64,000 bases of DNA from Pandoraea capi. GTDB taxonomy: Bacteria > Pseudomonadota > Gammaproteobacteria > Burkholderiales > Burkholderiaceae. Positions 8,142 through 16,717 of this stretch are shown here, in pieces (position 1 is the first letter of the stretch; each line of letters opens with the position of its first letter). The notes under the pieces are model-generated. The model was given only the letters and a program-made list of their open reading frames with translations, had not been told where the DNA came from and made no database searches. The translations under genes were made by a program, and so were the position numbers. The stretch covers positions 1 through 64,000 of the forward strand of contig NZ_CABPRV010000008.1 in assembly GCF_902459735.1 (NCBI RefSeq), written 5' to 3'.

Positions 8142-9538
8142 TCGGGCGGCACCGGCGCTTCTTTGGCGTCACTCGCAGCCGGTGGGTCGGATTCGGGTAT
8201 GGTGCGCGCGCACCACGCCCCGAACCCGGCGATATAGCAATAAGCCAGCGCAGGAACGAGAAACGACAGCACGATCCCGCCGCCATCCGCCAGCGCGCCT
8301 TGCAGATAAGGCAGCACCGCACCGCCCACGATCGCCATGCAAATCAGTCCGCCGCCCTCGCTCACACGCGCCCCGAGCCCGCCGACCGACAACGAAAAAA
8401 TCGTGGGGAACATGATCGCGTTGCCCAGACCGCACGCCAGCAGCAACCACATGGCGAACGACGCCGGCAACGCCATCGACACAAGAATCAGCGTCAGGTT
8501 GTAGAGCGCGCACAGCCCCAGCATCCACCCCGGCGATACCTTGCGCAGCAACCACGCGCCGACGAAACGTCCGACCATCGCCCCGCCCCAGTAAAACGCC
8601 AGATACCGGCTCGCATGGGCGTGATCGACGATCCCCGTATCCGTCTGCGTCAGATAGACGATCAGAAAACTTCCGATACTGACTTCCGCGCCGACATAAA
8701 GAAATAGCGCCACGATGCCGTAACGCAATGGACGGTGAGCCAACAGCTCGCGCACATTGCCGAGCACGCCCGGCGGCGACGCGTCGTTGTCGCGCTGTTC
8801 CGGCAACGTGAGACGCCACAGGACGAGCCCGCCCAGTACGAGTATCGCGGCGAGCCCGCCGTAGGGCGCACGCACAGAGTCGACGGCGTGAGCGTTCGCC
8901 GAAGTGGCGGCATCGAGCTGCGGCGCGAGTATCCAGAGTGCCGCAAGCGGCGGCCCGACCGTGGTGCCCAGCGAGTTGAACGCCTGCACCAGCGTGAGAC
9001 GGCTGGCCGCCGCGCCTCGGGAGCCGAGCGTCTCGACATAGGCATTCACCGCGACCTGCAACAAGGTAATGCCGCTCGCGAGCACGAAGAGCGCCGCGAG
9101 AAAACAGGGATAGGAGACGAGCGCCGCCGCCGGAAAGAACAATGCGCAGCCGAGCCCGGCCAGCCAAAGCGAGCTGGCCAGCGCCCGCCGGTAGCCGACA
9201 CGCGCGGTGTATTGCCCGGCGGGGTAGGACACCACGAAATAGGCGGCGAAGAAACTCGACTGAATGAGTGCCGCGTCGCGATACGTGAGATCGAAGGCGG
9301 CCTTGAAGTGAGGCACCAGAATGTCGTTCAGCGACGTAATGAGCCCCATTGCGAAGAAAAGCGTCGCGAGCATCGCGAGTACGCGATTCGCGGAAGGCAT
9401 AGGGGAAGTCATGGACACCACGGAACGACCGGCGGCGCGACTGGCGCCAGAGGTCGCAGTAGCAGAGGGTGAGGCAAGCGGAGAAGCCGGTGAGGCATCC
9501 GGTGAAGCAGCGGGATCAGGCGTGCGGTCGACGGGCAT
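8117..9538 (-). CDS. FHS-family MFS transporter (FucP/GluP-like sugar:H+ symporter)
   Basis: The 473-residue protein has twelve predicted membrane segments. The first helix carries the family signature around LNDILVPHFK and is followed by QSSFFAAYFVVSYPAG, as in L-fucose and glucose/galactose permeases. The N-terminus has an unusual 45-residue Ala/Pro/Ser-rich cytoplasmic extension. ATG 9538 has GGAG six bases upstream; a shorter start at MTSPMPS is possible. The substrate cannot be read from the sequence. The gene stands alone, with its 3' end overlapping pagP. Confidence 0.85.
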   Translation of the reverse strand: MPVDRTPDPAASPDASPASPLASPSATATSGASRAAGRSVVSMTSPMPSANRVLAMLATLFFAMGLITSLNDILVPHFKAAFDLTYRDAALIQSSFFAAYFVVSYPAGQYTARVGYRRALASSLWLAGLGCALFFPAAALVSYPCFLAALFVLASGITLLQVAVNAYVETLGSRGAAASRLTLVQAFNSLGTTVGPPLAALWILAPQLDAATSANAHAVDSVRAPYGGLAAILVLGGLVLWRLTLPEQRDNDASPPGVLGNVRELLAHRPLRYGIVALFLYVGAEVSIGSFLIVYLTQTDTGIVDHAHASRYLAFYWGGAMVGRFVGAWLLRKVSPGWMLGLCALYNLTLILVSMALPASFAMWLLLACGLGNAIMFPTIFSLSVGGLGARVSEGGGLICMAIVGGAVLPYLQGALADGGGIVLSFLVPALAYCYIAGFGAWCARTIPESDPPAASDAKEAPVPPDQPGLPNV

Positions 9539-9801
9539 GCATGGCTCCAGTGGACAACGGCAGACGCGCGTTGAAAGCTCAATGAAGGGGGCAAGTTCAT
9601 GCAGTGTAGACCGCACTATCGATACCGGGATACGAGAGGAATCCGAATTTTGCGTGACGCCCCGATGTTCACCGTGGCATCCGCATCGCTCGAAAAGGGC
9701 CCGTTATCCCTTGTTTTTCGCCGCTTTCGACGCTTGTCAGCCGACGTCTTTTGATCGACTATCCGCAGCATAGGACATGCCGCAACATTCGGGGAATCAT
9801 C

Positions 9802-10923
9802 ATGCGGAGTTTCAAATCTTTGGGAAAAGCGACAGGTTGGCTCGTCGCCGGCATGCTCGGCGTGGCCGGTGTTGCCGGTGTTGCCGGCTCGGCGTACGCA
9901 CAATCCGGCGGGACTTCGGGAGCATCGGGTACGTCCCGCGCGCCGGCCGCCGCATGCAACTGCGCGCAGATCATCGCGGACTGTTCGGCGTCAGTGTCGG
10001 TGTTGCCCACGCGCGCGCTCAGCGGCGTATTTTCCGCCGACGTCACGTTGCAGACCGACGCACCGTCGTGCGCCAAGGTCGATTACCAGCTCGACGACAC
10101 GCCTTACGTCACGATTCTGCGCGACGGCGCACAAGGCAGTCAGCGCCTGTACGGCACGCGCCCGCTCACCCGCAACAGCCTCTCGCACATGTCGTGTCAC
10201 GTGTGCGCCGCGGCGCCAGCGCCCGTGCCTAACGACGGTCTGAGCGCCGACATGGTGCGTGTCGATGGCGCGCCCGGCACCTTCAGCGTGACGCCCGCGC
10301 CCGCCTTGCCGACGGCACCGCCCGCGCCGACACCGGCCGTATCCACCTACGCGCCGCCGGCCGCTGCCGCGCAAAATGCGAGCATCGCCGCGACAGCGAC
10401 ACCCGATACGCCACTCCCGAGCACCATCGGCGACACGGCAGGGCTCAATGCCGTGAACGCCACGAGCACGGCGAACGCCAACGCACCTGAAGTCGCGCGC
10501 GACGTCGCCGCCATCAATGCGCCCGCTCCTGCCGGCACGACGATCGTCACCCCGCCGATTCCGCCCAACGCGCAAAGCATGGTTCAGACCGGTGCGCCTG
10601 CGCCGTTGCGTCTGGTGAATCCGTCGGGACGCTGGCGCGGCCTGTGCACGAATGCACCGCCGTGGTGGGGATTGTTCGGCAAACCGATGACGCGTCTGAT
10701 GGCACTCGCCCTCAATGGCTCGCAGGTCACGGGCAGCGTCGACGATGTCGAACCCAATGTTCACACCACGGTGCAGGGCACGCTTGCGGGCGATCGTCTG
10801 CAACTCGCAGGCAGCTACGGTGCGAAACACGACATCACTTTCGGTGCCGACGGCACGACCCTCACCGACGCCTGGTGTAACGGCGACGGTCGCTGCGAAA
10901 CCTGCGAAATGCAGCGTTTCTGA
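9802..10923 (+). CDS. Secreted Ala/Pro/Thr-rich protein of unknown function
   Basis: The 373-residue product has a clear signal peptide (MRSFKSLGK, then a Gly/Val/Ala-rich core with two GVA repeats, ending SAYAQ). A Cys-containing N-terminal domain (about 60-150, with ACNCAQIIADC and HMSCHVC) resembles a disulfide-bonded beta module. A low-complexity Ala/Pro/Thr linker (about 170-270) leads to a C-terminal domain with GRWRGLCTNAPPWWG, a Gly/Asp-rich beta region and WCNGDGRCETC near the end. No family was recognised. ATG 9802 is chosen because the signal peptide starts there. Periplasmic or surface location is inferred. Confidence 0.7.
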   Translation: MRSFKSLGKATGWLVAGMLGVAGVAGVAGSAYAQSGGTSGASGTSRAPAAACNCAQIIADCSASVSVLPTRALSGVFSADVTLQTDAPSCAKVDYQLDDTPYVTILRDGAQGSQRLYGTRPLTRNSLSHMSCHVCAAAPAPVPNDGLSADMVRVDGAPGTFSVTPAPALPTAPPAPTPAVSTYAPPAAAAQNASIAATATPDTPLPSTIGDTAGLNAVNATSTANANAPEVARDVAAINAPAPAGTTIVTPPIPPNAQSMVQTGAPAPLRLVNPSGRWRGLCTNAPPWWGLFGKPMTRLMALALNGSQVTGSVDDVEPNVHTTVQGTLAGDRLQLAGSYGAKHDITFGADGTTLTDAWCNGDGRCETCEMQRF

Positions 10924-11001
10924 GGGTTTTCAGGCGATGACGGTCTCGCGCGACAGCGTGCGGGATCGTCGGCATCGCACAAAAATCCCATATAAATTCG
11001 C

Positions 11002-11049
11002 GTCGAAAAATGCGTCGAAAAATGCGTCGAAAGGTGCGTCGGAATGTGC
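11002..11049. repeat. 12-bp tandem repeat, four copies
   Basis: GTCGAAAAATGC occurs twice exactly (11002-11025), followed by two diverged copies, GTCGAAAGGTGC and GTCGGAATGTGC (to 11049). It lies in the 393-base gap between the secreted-protein gene and the HU-like gene. There are no unique spacers, so it is not a CRISPR. A clear promoter for the HU gene was not identified; TAGAAT at 11235-11240 is a possible -10. Confidence 0.75.
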
Positions 11050-11316
11050 GCGAAAACCCGAGTCCGGATCGTCGAATGCATCGAGTGACACACGCCCTTG
11101 CACGGCAGGTCCTCACGACAGTGCGAACGTAACGAATCGAAACCCGATCGAAATGCACCGCGAACGCCGCTCAGCCTTGTGCGGCAAGCGCGCAACATAA
11201 TGCGCGCACTACTCGCATAAAGCGATTTCTTAGGTAGAATCGTCGGCGCAGCAAGACGTAACATTCGGGTGGCCGTTCTCCGACGGCACTTTCTTAATCT
11301 CATCGATTGGATCGAT

Positions 11317-11772
11317 ATGGCAACGGCAAAGAAAGCAGCAGCAAAGAAGGCCCCTGTGGCGAAGAAGGCTCCGGCAGCAAAGAAGGCTCCGGTAGCGAAA
11401 AAGGCAGCAGCACCGAAGGCAGCCCCGAAGGCGGCTCCGAAGGCAGCCGCTAAGGTTTCGCCGATCAAGGAAGCACTCAACAAGACCCAGCTCGCAGCAC
11501 ACATCGCCGAAACCTCGGCTGTCGCCGTCAAGGACGTCAAGGCTGTGCTCGCCGCTCTCGAAACCACGATCGTCAGCGCTCTGCACAAGAAGGGCGCAGG
11601 CGAATTCACGCTGCACGGCCTGTTCAAGGTCACGTCGCAACAAATCGCTGCCAAGGCGAAGCGTTTCGGCAAGGACCCGTTCACGGGTGAAGAGCGTTGG
11701 TTCCCGGCCAAGCCGGCTTCGGTGCGCGTGAAGGTTCGCCCGCTGAAGAAGGTCAAGGACGCCGCCCAGTAA
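11317..11772 (+). CDS. HU/IHF-like nucleoid protein with a histone H1-like Lys/Ala tail
   Basis: The 151-residue protein has an N-terminal tail of about 47 residues made of Lys-Lys-Ala-Pro/Ala repeats, like eukaryotic linker histone tails. A ~100-residue HU domain follows: NKTQLAAHIAE at its start and FTLHGLFKVTSQ, GKDPFTGEE and VRVKVRPLKKVK later, the last being the DNA-gripping arm and C-terminus. It is expected to bind and compact DNA. ATG 11317 follows 'TCGATAT' without a strong ribosome site; the upstream in-frame start would add a hydrophobic leader that does not fit. A strong terminator follows. Confidence 0.88.
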   Translation: MATAKKAAAKKAPVAKKAPAAKKAPVAKKAAAPKAAPKAAPKAAAKVSPIKEALNKTQLAAHIAETSAVAVKDVKAVLAALETTIVSALHKKGAGEFTLHGLFKVTSQQIAAKAKRFGKDPFTGEERWFPAKPASVRVKVRPLKKVKDAAQ

Positions 11773-11843
11773 ATCTTGCCCTCGTGCCGCGGTGAGCTTC
11801 ACCGCAGCGCCAACGGTCAGACGCTGACAGCAGTTCCTGAAGA

Positions 11844-11873
11844 CGGTGCCGATGTTTCGGCACCGTTTTTTTT
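11844..11873 (+). terminator. Rho-independent terminator after the HU-like gene
   Basis: A 9-bp stem (CGGTGCCGA / TCGGCACCG) with a TGTT loop is followed by eight T residues. Confidence 0.92.
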
Positions 11874-12172
11874 CGTCCGGAATTTTCGTCTGCGGTTGCG
11901 GCTTATCTCCCTGCATTCGTCTCGCGTGCTGATGCGAAGACGGATCGCGACGACTGATTTCGTCATCCTCAACAACCTCGACGCGCCCCGTCATCCACTT
12001 CGTCCTCAGGGTTTTCTCTGGGGTTTTTGCGGAGTGGACGCCTGCCGAACCGGCCGCTACCATCGCTCGGGACACCCCCGTCGCCATCCGTCGCCCCGCG
12101 TCATAGGAACGGGCGCGAGCGCACACGACATGCTCGCCACTGGCGACGTCTTCGCGAACTCAGGAGATCCGC
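11874..12172. other. Noncoding stretch before the binding-protein gene
   Basis: No gene, hairpin or repeat was recognised here. A promoter for the following gene is expected but no good -35/-10 pair was found. AGGAG lies just before ATG 12173. Confidence 0.4.
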
Positions 12173-13114
12173 ATGACCCGCAAGTTCTCGCGTCACCCGT
12201 CGCAGGGCGAGTCGTCGCCAGTGCATCCGAACGCACATCACACGTCGCCGGAACCAACGCGCCACACCGCTATCGCGTCCCGTCGCAACTTCCTCGCCAC
12301 GCTCGGCGTTGCGGCCATGCCCGCCGGCTTCGTCGGCTCGCTGGGCGGCACACTCGGCAGTCTGCTCACCGGCACCGTCTCGTTGTTCGCCACGCCCGCA
12401 CACGCGCAGACCGTTGCCGACATCAAGAAGAAAGGCACGATCAACGTTGGCATGCTGATCGACTTCCCGCCGTATGGCACCACAAACGCACAGGCGCAGC
12501 CCGACGGCTACGATGCCGACGTCGCGAAGTTGCTGGCCAAAGACCTCGGCGTGAAGGTCAACATCGTGCCGGTCACGGGACCGAACCGCATTCCGTATCT
12601 GCTCTCCGGCAAGGTGGATGTTCTGGTCGCCTCGCTCGCCATCACCCCCGAGCGCGCCAAACAAGTGCAATTCTCGAAGCCCTACGCTGCGGCGACGATC
12701 CTGCTACTCGGCAAGAAAGGCACGCCAATCAAATCGGCTACGGATCTGAAAGGACTGCGTGTGAGCGTGGCACGCGCGAGCACGCAGGACACCGCCGTCA
12801 CCAAGACAGCACCGGAAGGCACCGAGATTCGCCGCTTCGACGATGACGCCGCCGCCATGCAGGCGCTGCTCTCCGGTCAGGTCGATGCCATCGGTTGTTC
12901 GGTGACGGTCGCCAACGTGATCAATACCCGTGCGCCCGGCCAGTTCGAACCGAAGTTCAATCTGCTGCAACAGGCGATGGGGATCGCCATGCGCCCCAAC
13001 CAGCCGGAGTTGCTGGCAAGCGTGAACGACTTCGTCACACGTAACACGACGAACGGCGAGTTGAACAAGCTCTATCGAAAGTGGCTTCAGACGGACTTGC
13101 CGCAGTTGCCATAA
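12173..13114 (+). CDS. Periplasmic amino-acid-type solute-binding protein (SBP_bac_3)
   Basis: The 313-residue product starts with an exceptionally long leader containing SRRNFLATLG, close to a twin-arginine signal, and a cleavage-like PAHAQ near residue 78. The mature part is a type II periplasmic binding fold: TINVGMLIDFPPYG, GYDADVAKLLAKDLG, RIPYLLSGKVDVLVASLAITPERAK and GQVDAIGCSVTVANV are standard SBP_bac_3 positions. Such proteins deliver polar amino acids to ABC importers, but no permease or ATPase gene is nearby, so it is an orphan here. The start has AGGAG upstream. Confidence 0.87.
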   Translation: MTRKFSRHPSQGESSPVHPNAHHTSPEPTRHTAIASRRNFLATLGVAAMPAGFVGSLGGTLGSLLTGTVSLFATPAHAQTVADIKKKGTINVGMLIDFPPYGTTNAQAQPDGYDADVAKLLAKDLGVKVNIVPVTGPNRIPYLLSGKVDVLVASLAITPERAKQVQFSKPYAAATILLLGKKGTPIKSATDLKGLRVSVARASTQDTAVTKTAPEGTEIRRFDDDAAAMQALLSGQVDAIGCSVTVANVINTRAPGQFEPKFNLLQQAMGIAMRPNQPELLASVNDFVTRNTTNGELNKLYRKWLQTDLPQLP

Positions 13115-13225
13115 ATAGCCTGCCGGCGTCCCAACTACCCTTCATCGCTGCCACACCATGCCGTCGCCGGCCCCCATCCGGCGGCGCACACCCCTGCCCC
13201 ATCCGCTCACCGGATATCGAGATCG

Positions 13226-13247
13226 TATCGAAATCGTCATTTCGATA
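13226..13247. promoter_or_regulatory. Perfect inverted repeat upstream of the PadR-type gene (site 1)
   Basis: Arms TATCGAAAT and ATTTCGATA are separated by CGTC. A further half-like AATTCGATAT lies at 13261-13270. The arms share the TCGAAA/TTTCGA core with site 2, so the pair looks like operators for one protein. Confidence 0.6.
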
Positions 13248-13338
13248 TAGTTTTTTGACGAATTCGATATACCTCCCGTCACGTCGAACGCCTCTGCAAC
13301 CCCCGTTTTACCGTCATTCCCCCTACTAGCCTCAAGGT

Positions 13339-13365
13339 CATCGAAAGAATATTTTGCTTTCGATG
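13339..13365. promoter_or_regulatory. Perfect inverted repeat upstream of the PadR-type gene (site 2)
   Basis: Arms CATCGAAAG and CTTTCGATG are separated by nine A/T-rich bases. The right arm overlaps a possible -35 (TTGCTT, near 13354-13359), with AT-rich -10-like bases about 17 bases later. This is where a repressor would block RNA polymerase. PadR/YqjI autoregulation is the simplest reading. Confidence 0.6.
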
Positions 13366-13418
13366 CAATTTAGATATATCGTAAACACATCTTAACTACA
13401 TCGATAAGGAGTCGCATC

Positions 13419-14075
13419 ATGCGTGGATCACGTGGCGATTTCATGGGCCGGGGCCCGTTGGACCTGGACAAAATGGATTTTGGCGACGAACGACGCGGTG
13501 GGCGTCATGGACGGCGCGGCGGTGGCGAAGGCTATGGTGAGGGGCGTTTCGGGCGCGGCGACGAAGGTCGTGGTGAGCGCGGCGAACGCGGCGGCCGGGG
13601 TGGTCGCGGCGGCGGTCGCCTGTTCAGTCACGGCGGCTTGCGCCTCGTGCTGCTGCATCTGATCGCACAACAACCGCGTCACGGTTACGAACTCATCAAG
13701 GCCATCGAAGAAAGCGTGAACGGAACGTATAGCCCGAGTGCCGGCGTGGTCTACCCGACGCTCACCCTGCTCGAGGAAATGGGCTACATCCGTGTGCAGG
13801 AGAACACCGGCGACAGCCAGCGCAAGTCTTACGAGATCACCGACACCGGCCGCGAGTATCTGGCCGAGAACGAGGACTCGGTGACGGAATTGCTGGCCCG
13901 ACTCGCGACACGCCGCGAGCGCTCGGAGGACATGCCGCCGCAAGTCATGCGCGCGTTGCATAACTTCAAATACGCCGTGCATTTGCGTCTGGGCGCTGAG
14001 CCGCTCACGACCGAACAAGCCAACGCGTTCGCCGCGATTCTCGACGCGGCCGCACAACAACTGGAGCGACTCTGA
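13419..14075 (+). CDS. PadR-family regulator, YqjI-like
   Basis: The 218-residue product has a ~65-residue Gly/Arg-rich tail (repeated GRGG, GERG), then GHGGLRLVLL-type sequence and a PadR winged helix (HGYELIKAIEE, YPTLTLLEEMGYI), and a C-terminal helical dimerisation part. The architecture matches E. coli YqjI, a metal-responsive repressor of the ferric reductase gene yqjH, and here too the next gene encodes a YqjH-like enzyme. The E. coli tail is rich in His and Cys and binds metal; this one has almost none, so metal sensing may differ. AAGGAG precedes ATG 13419. The stop overlaps the next start (TGATG). Confidence 0.87.
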   Translation: MRGSRGDFMGRGPLDLDKMDFGDERRGGRHGRRGGGEGYGEGRFGRGDEGRGERGERGGRGGRGGGRLFSHGGLRLVLLHLIAQQPRHGYELIKAIEESVNGTYSPSAGVVYPTLTLLEEMGYIRVQENTGDSQRKSYEITDTGREYLAENEDSVTELLARLATRRERSEDMPPQVMRALHNFKYAVHLRLGAEPLTTEQANAFAAILDAAAQQLERL

Positions 14076-14914
14076 TGCAAGACAACGCTGCACCGAACGT
14101 CACCCCCGATCGCACGCCGCAGCGCGTGCGTCACGAACTGCGCTTTCGCCTGCTCGAAGTGCGCAACATCGAAACCCTCACGCCGAACATGCTGCGCGTG
14201 ACTCTCGGCGGCGACGATCTCGCGGGCTTCACCAGCCCCGGCTTCGACGATCACGTCAAACTCTTCTTCCCGAATCCCGAGACCGGCGAACTGGCCGTGC
14301 CGCAGATGGGCCCGGAAGGACTCTCGAAACCGGCGTCGGGCGACGCACCGCGCCTGATGCGCGACTACACGCCGCGTCAATACGACGCCGACTCGAAAAC
14401 GCTCGTGATCGACTTTGCGATGCACGAGTCAGGCCCCGCAACGCAATGGGCACGCTCGGCCAGACCGGGCGACAAGCTCGGCGTCGGCGGCCCGCGCGGC
14501 TCGTTCGTCATTCCCATGAACTACGACGGTTATGTGCTCATCGGCGACGATACGGCGCTGCCCGCGATCTCGCGACGTCTGGCCGAGCTGCCGGCCGGTG
14601 CACTCGTTTTCGTCTTTGCGGAAGTCGACAGCCCGGCGGACCGCCTGCGCTTTTCGAGCGAGGCCGATGTCGTGGTCGAATGGATTTACCGCGAAGACGC
14701 ACCGGCGGGCCAGAGCACCGCATTGCTGGACGCCCTTCAGGTCGCGACCCTGCCCTCCGGCGACCTGCACGCATGGGTGGCGGCCGAGGCCAGCGTGGCG
14801 AAAGCCGTGCGACGTCACCTCGTCGAGGATCGCGGGCTGAATCCGAAATGGGTCAAGGCGGCGGCTTACTGGCGTCGCGGCGACGCTGCCGTTCACGAGA
14901 ATCTGGACGACTGA
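14075..14914 (+). CDS. Siderophore-interacting protein / NAD(P)H-dependent ferric-chelate reductase, YqjH-like
   Basis: The 279-residue flavoprotein is expected to reduce ferric siderophore iron in the cytoplasm. The FAD-binding beta-barrel shows NMLRVTLGGDDL, VKLFFP, RDYTPRQYD (the RxYTxR-type FAD motif) and VGGPRGSFVIP. The C-terminal NAD(P)H-binding half ends with HAWVAAEAS and the conserved AYWRRG. It is translationally coupled to the PadR gene by a one-base overlap. This regulator-reductase pairing is as in E. coli yqjI-yqjH, although there the genes are divergent. Confidence 0.9.
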   Translation: MQDNAAPNVTPDRTPQRVRHELRFRLLEVRNIETLTPNMLRVTLGGDDLAGFTSPGFDDHVKLFFPNPETGELAVPQMGPEGLSKPASGDAPRLMRDYTPRQYDADSKTLVIDFAMHESGPATQWARSARPGDKLGVGGPRGSFVIPMNYDGYVLIGDDTALPAISRRLAELPAGALVFVFAEVDSPADRLRFSSEADVVVEWIYREDAPAGQSTALLDALQVATLPSGDLHAWVAAEASVAKAVRRHLVEDRGLNPKWVKAAAYWRRGDAAVHENLDD

Positions 14915-14975
14915 GCCCGGGGGGCAGCACGTGTATGCTTTCTATCCCCCGCTGAAGAAAGAGCGCTTGCTACGT

Positions 14976-15326
14976 ATGAATAAGCCACTGCTGCCCGACA
15001 ACAACCTGTTCGACGGCCTGCCCTCGCGCCCCGATCCGGCGGCGGCCGAGCAATTCGACACGCTGATCGCACGCCCGGGGATGCGCGTCGAGCGCATCGT
15101 CTCGACCGGACAGGCATCGCCCGAGGGTTTTTGGTACGACCAGCCGCAGCACGAGTGGGTCGTCTTGCTCACGGGCAGCGCAGGCCTCGCCTTCGACGAC
15201 GCGCCGGGACAGACGCTCGTGTTGCGGCCCGGCGATACCATCGCTATCGAGGCCGGTCGCCGTCACCGGGTCGAGTGGACTGCGCAGGGCGAGACAACCG
15301 TCTGGCTCGCGATCCACTACGACTGA
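14976..15326 (+). CDS. Small cupin-domain protein
   Basis: A 116-residue single cupin domain. NLFDGLP near the N-terminus, HEWVVLLTGSAGL, LRPGDTIAIEAGRRHRVEW and a closing VWLAIHYD match the two cupin motifs and metal-binding His positions of a widespread small family. The enzymatic role of that family is not established. ATG 14976 is chosen over the upstream ATG 14931 because the family's N-terminal NLF motif follows closely. It lies 61 bases after the ferric reductase gene and may belong to the same transcript. Confidence 0.72.
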   Translation: MNKPLLPDNNLFDGLPSRPDPAAAEQFDTLIARPGMRVERIVSTGQASPEGFWYDQPQHEWVVLLTGSAGLAFDDAPGQTLVLRPGDTIAIEAGRRHRVEWTAQGETTVWLAIHYD

Positions 15327-15502
15327 CCGGCGCGCGGCGTCCCGCTTTTCGCCCCGTTCGTTGTCCCTTTGGAGAAATTCCCTGCCGTCTTTCGGAATTG
15401 CCTGATAGAAATGCCGGGAACAAATTCCGACTATGAAAACGCGCCCGGGGATGTCGAATTTCGGCACCCGGAGGGCGGTTCACCCATAGGGGGTACGACG
15501 AC

Positions 15503-15850
15503 ATGGAGCAACGCAAACGACACGACGGTTTCGAACGTTGGGCAGCGGGCGCGACGGCGCGTCAGGCCGGACGGGACGATGCTCGCTGGCGTGTGTTTCG
15601 CGCACCGGAGCAGGCGGACTTTCACGGGTTCGTCGTCTGGTGCTACACACAGGGTGTGTTTCTCGGTCAGGAATTCGACCGGCGCACCGACACCATCACG
15701 CATTGCTATGTGCGCAACGGCGCCTGGGCCGTGCAATTCGATTCCTTCACCGAAGCCTGCGAGCGCGCTTTCGACATTCACGCACCCACGCTGATCCTGT
15801 ATGCACCGGAGCGCAACGGCAGCGTCTTTATCACGAGTACGGAGCAATAG
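15503..15850 (+). CDS. Small conserved-looking protein, unknown function
   Basis: The 115-residue cytosolic protein is basic at the N-terminus and then aromatic-rich (DFHGFVVWCYTQG, CYVRNGAWAVQFDSF, TLILYAPERNGSVF). By eye it is a compact alpha/beta fold with an alternating beta pattern. No domain was recognised. A rho-independent terminator follows 69 bases later, supporting it as a real transcription unit. Confidence 0.55.
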   Translation: MEQRKRHDGFERWAAGATARQAGRDDARWRVFRAPEQADFHGFVVWCYTQGVFLGQEFDRRTDTITHCYVRNGAWAVQFDSFTEACERAFDIHAPTLILYAPERNGSVFITSTEQ

Positions 15851-15918
15851 GCCGATCGATGACGCAGGCGCCGGGGAACGCTCGCCGTCCTCCCATCGCG
15901 ATGCCGCGTCATGACGTC

Positions 15919-15952
15919 ACACCGGCCAGCGGCAACGCTGACCGGTGTTTTA
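15919..15952 (+). terminator. Terminator after the small unknown gene
   Basis: Hairpin ACACCGGCCAGC / GCTGACCGGTGT (one mismatch) with loop GGCAAC, followed by a short T run (TTTTAT). It separates the + gene from the convergent SDR gene. Confidence 0.75.
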
Positions 15953-15961
15953 TTACGCGTT

Positions 15962-16717
15962 TCAGGCGTAGTTACGGATGTCGTCGATCTCGGTCTGACC
16001 GAAATCGTCGCGCTCGGTGAGCGCCAGAATGCGTCGGGCGACGTCTTCGGGCGTCGACAGCTTGCCGCTCGCCTTCATCTCCTGAAAACGTGCCAGCGCC
16101 GGGAAGCTTTCCACGCTGCTGCTGCGAATCGTCTCCTGCATGCCGGTGTCCACCACGCCCGGGGCCAGCGAGATCGCCTGCACGCCATGCTCGCGATGCT
16201 CCGCATTGACCACACGCGTATACATATCCAGCGCCGCCTTAGTCGAACAGTAGACCGCCCAGCCGGCGTTCGGGTTACGACCGGCGCCTGACGAGATATT
16301 GACGATCTGACGCTTGGCGGCGAGGCCTTGCGTGGCGGCGAGGAAACGCGCCGTGAGCAGCATGACGGACGTGACGTTCAGCGCGAACGCAGCGCCAATG
16401 GCCGCCGGTTCGGTCAGCGCAGCGGTGTTGGCGACCGGATTGACGGTGCCTGCGTTATTGATCAGCAGATAGCGGCCGGCATCGCGCGGCAGCGCGGCGA
16501 AGATACGCTCGGCGGTCTGCGCGGCGGCGTCGGTATCGGCGAGATCGACGGCGATCTGTTCAAGCGAGACGCCCTGTGCGCTGGCAAGCGCGGCGAGTTC
16601 GTCGTCCGTGCGACGTGCGAGCGTTACAAGTCGGGTGCCAGGGGTGAGCAAACCACGGGCGAGCGCCGCGCCGAGGCCACGGGAAGCGCCGGTAAGAATC
16701 GCAATCGTTTGGGACAT
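15962..16717 (-). CDS. Short-chain dehydrogenase/reductase
   Basis: The 251-residue NAD(P)-dependent oxidoreductase has the cofactor motif TGASRGLG near the N-terminus, NNAG (LLINNAGTV), catalytic Ser in NISSGAGRN, and YxxxK in YCSTKAA. The C-terminal half (SLAPGVVDTGMQ) resembles the benzil/sepiapterin-reductase-like subgroup. ATG 16717 gives the usual SDR length; the longer in-frame reading to 16807 has no family match at its N-terminus. The gene is isolated and its substrate unknown. Confidence 0.85.
   Translation of the reverse strand: MSQTIAILTGASRGLGAALARGLLTPGTRLVTLARRTDDELAALASAQGVSLEQIAVDLADTDAAAQTAERIFAALPRDAGRYLLINNAGTVNPVANTAALTEPAAIGAAFALNVTSVMLLTARFLAATQGLAAKRQIVNISSGAGRNPNAGWAVYCSTKAALDMYTRVVNAEHREHGVQAISLAPGVVDTGMQETIRSSSVESFPALARFQEMKASGKLSTPEDVARRILALTERDDFGQTEIDDIRNYA

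Noticed and set aside
11002-11049. CRISPR array
   Set aside because: The repeats are contiguous 12-mers with no spacers and no cas genes in the window.
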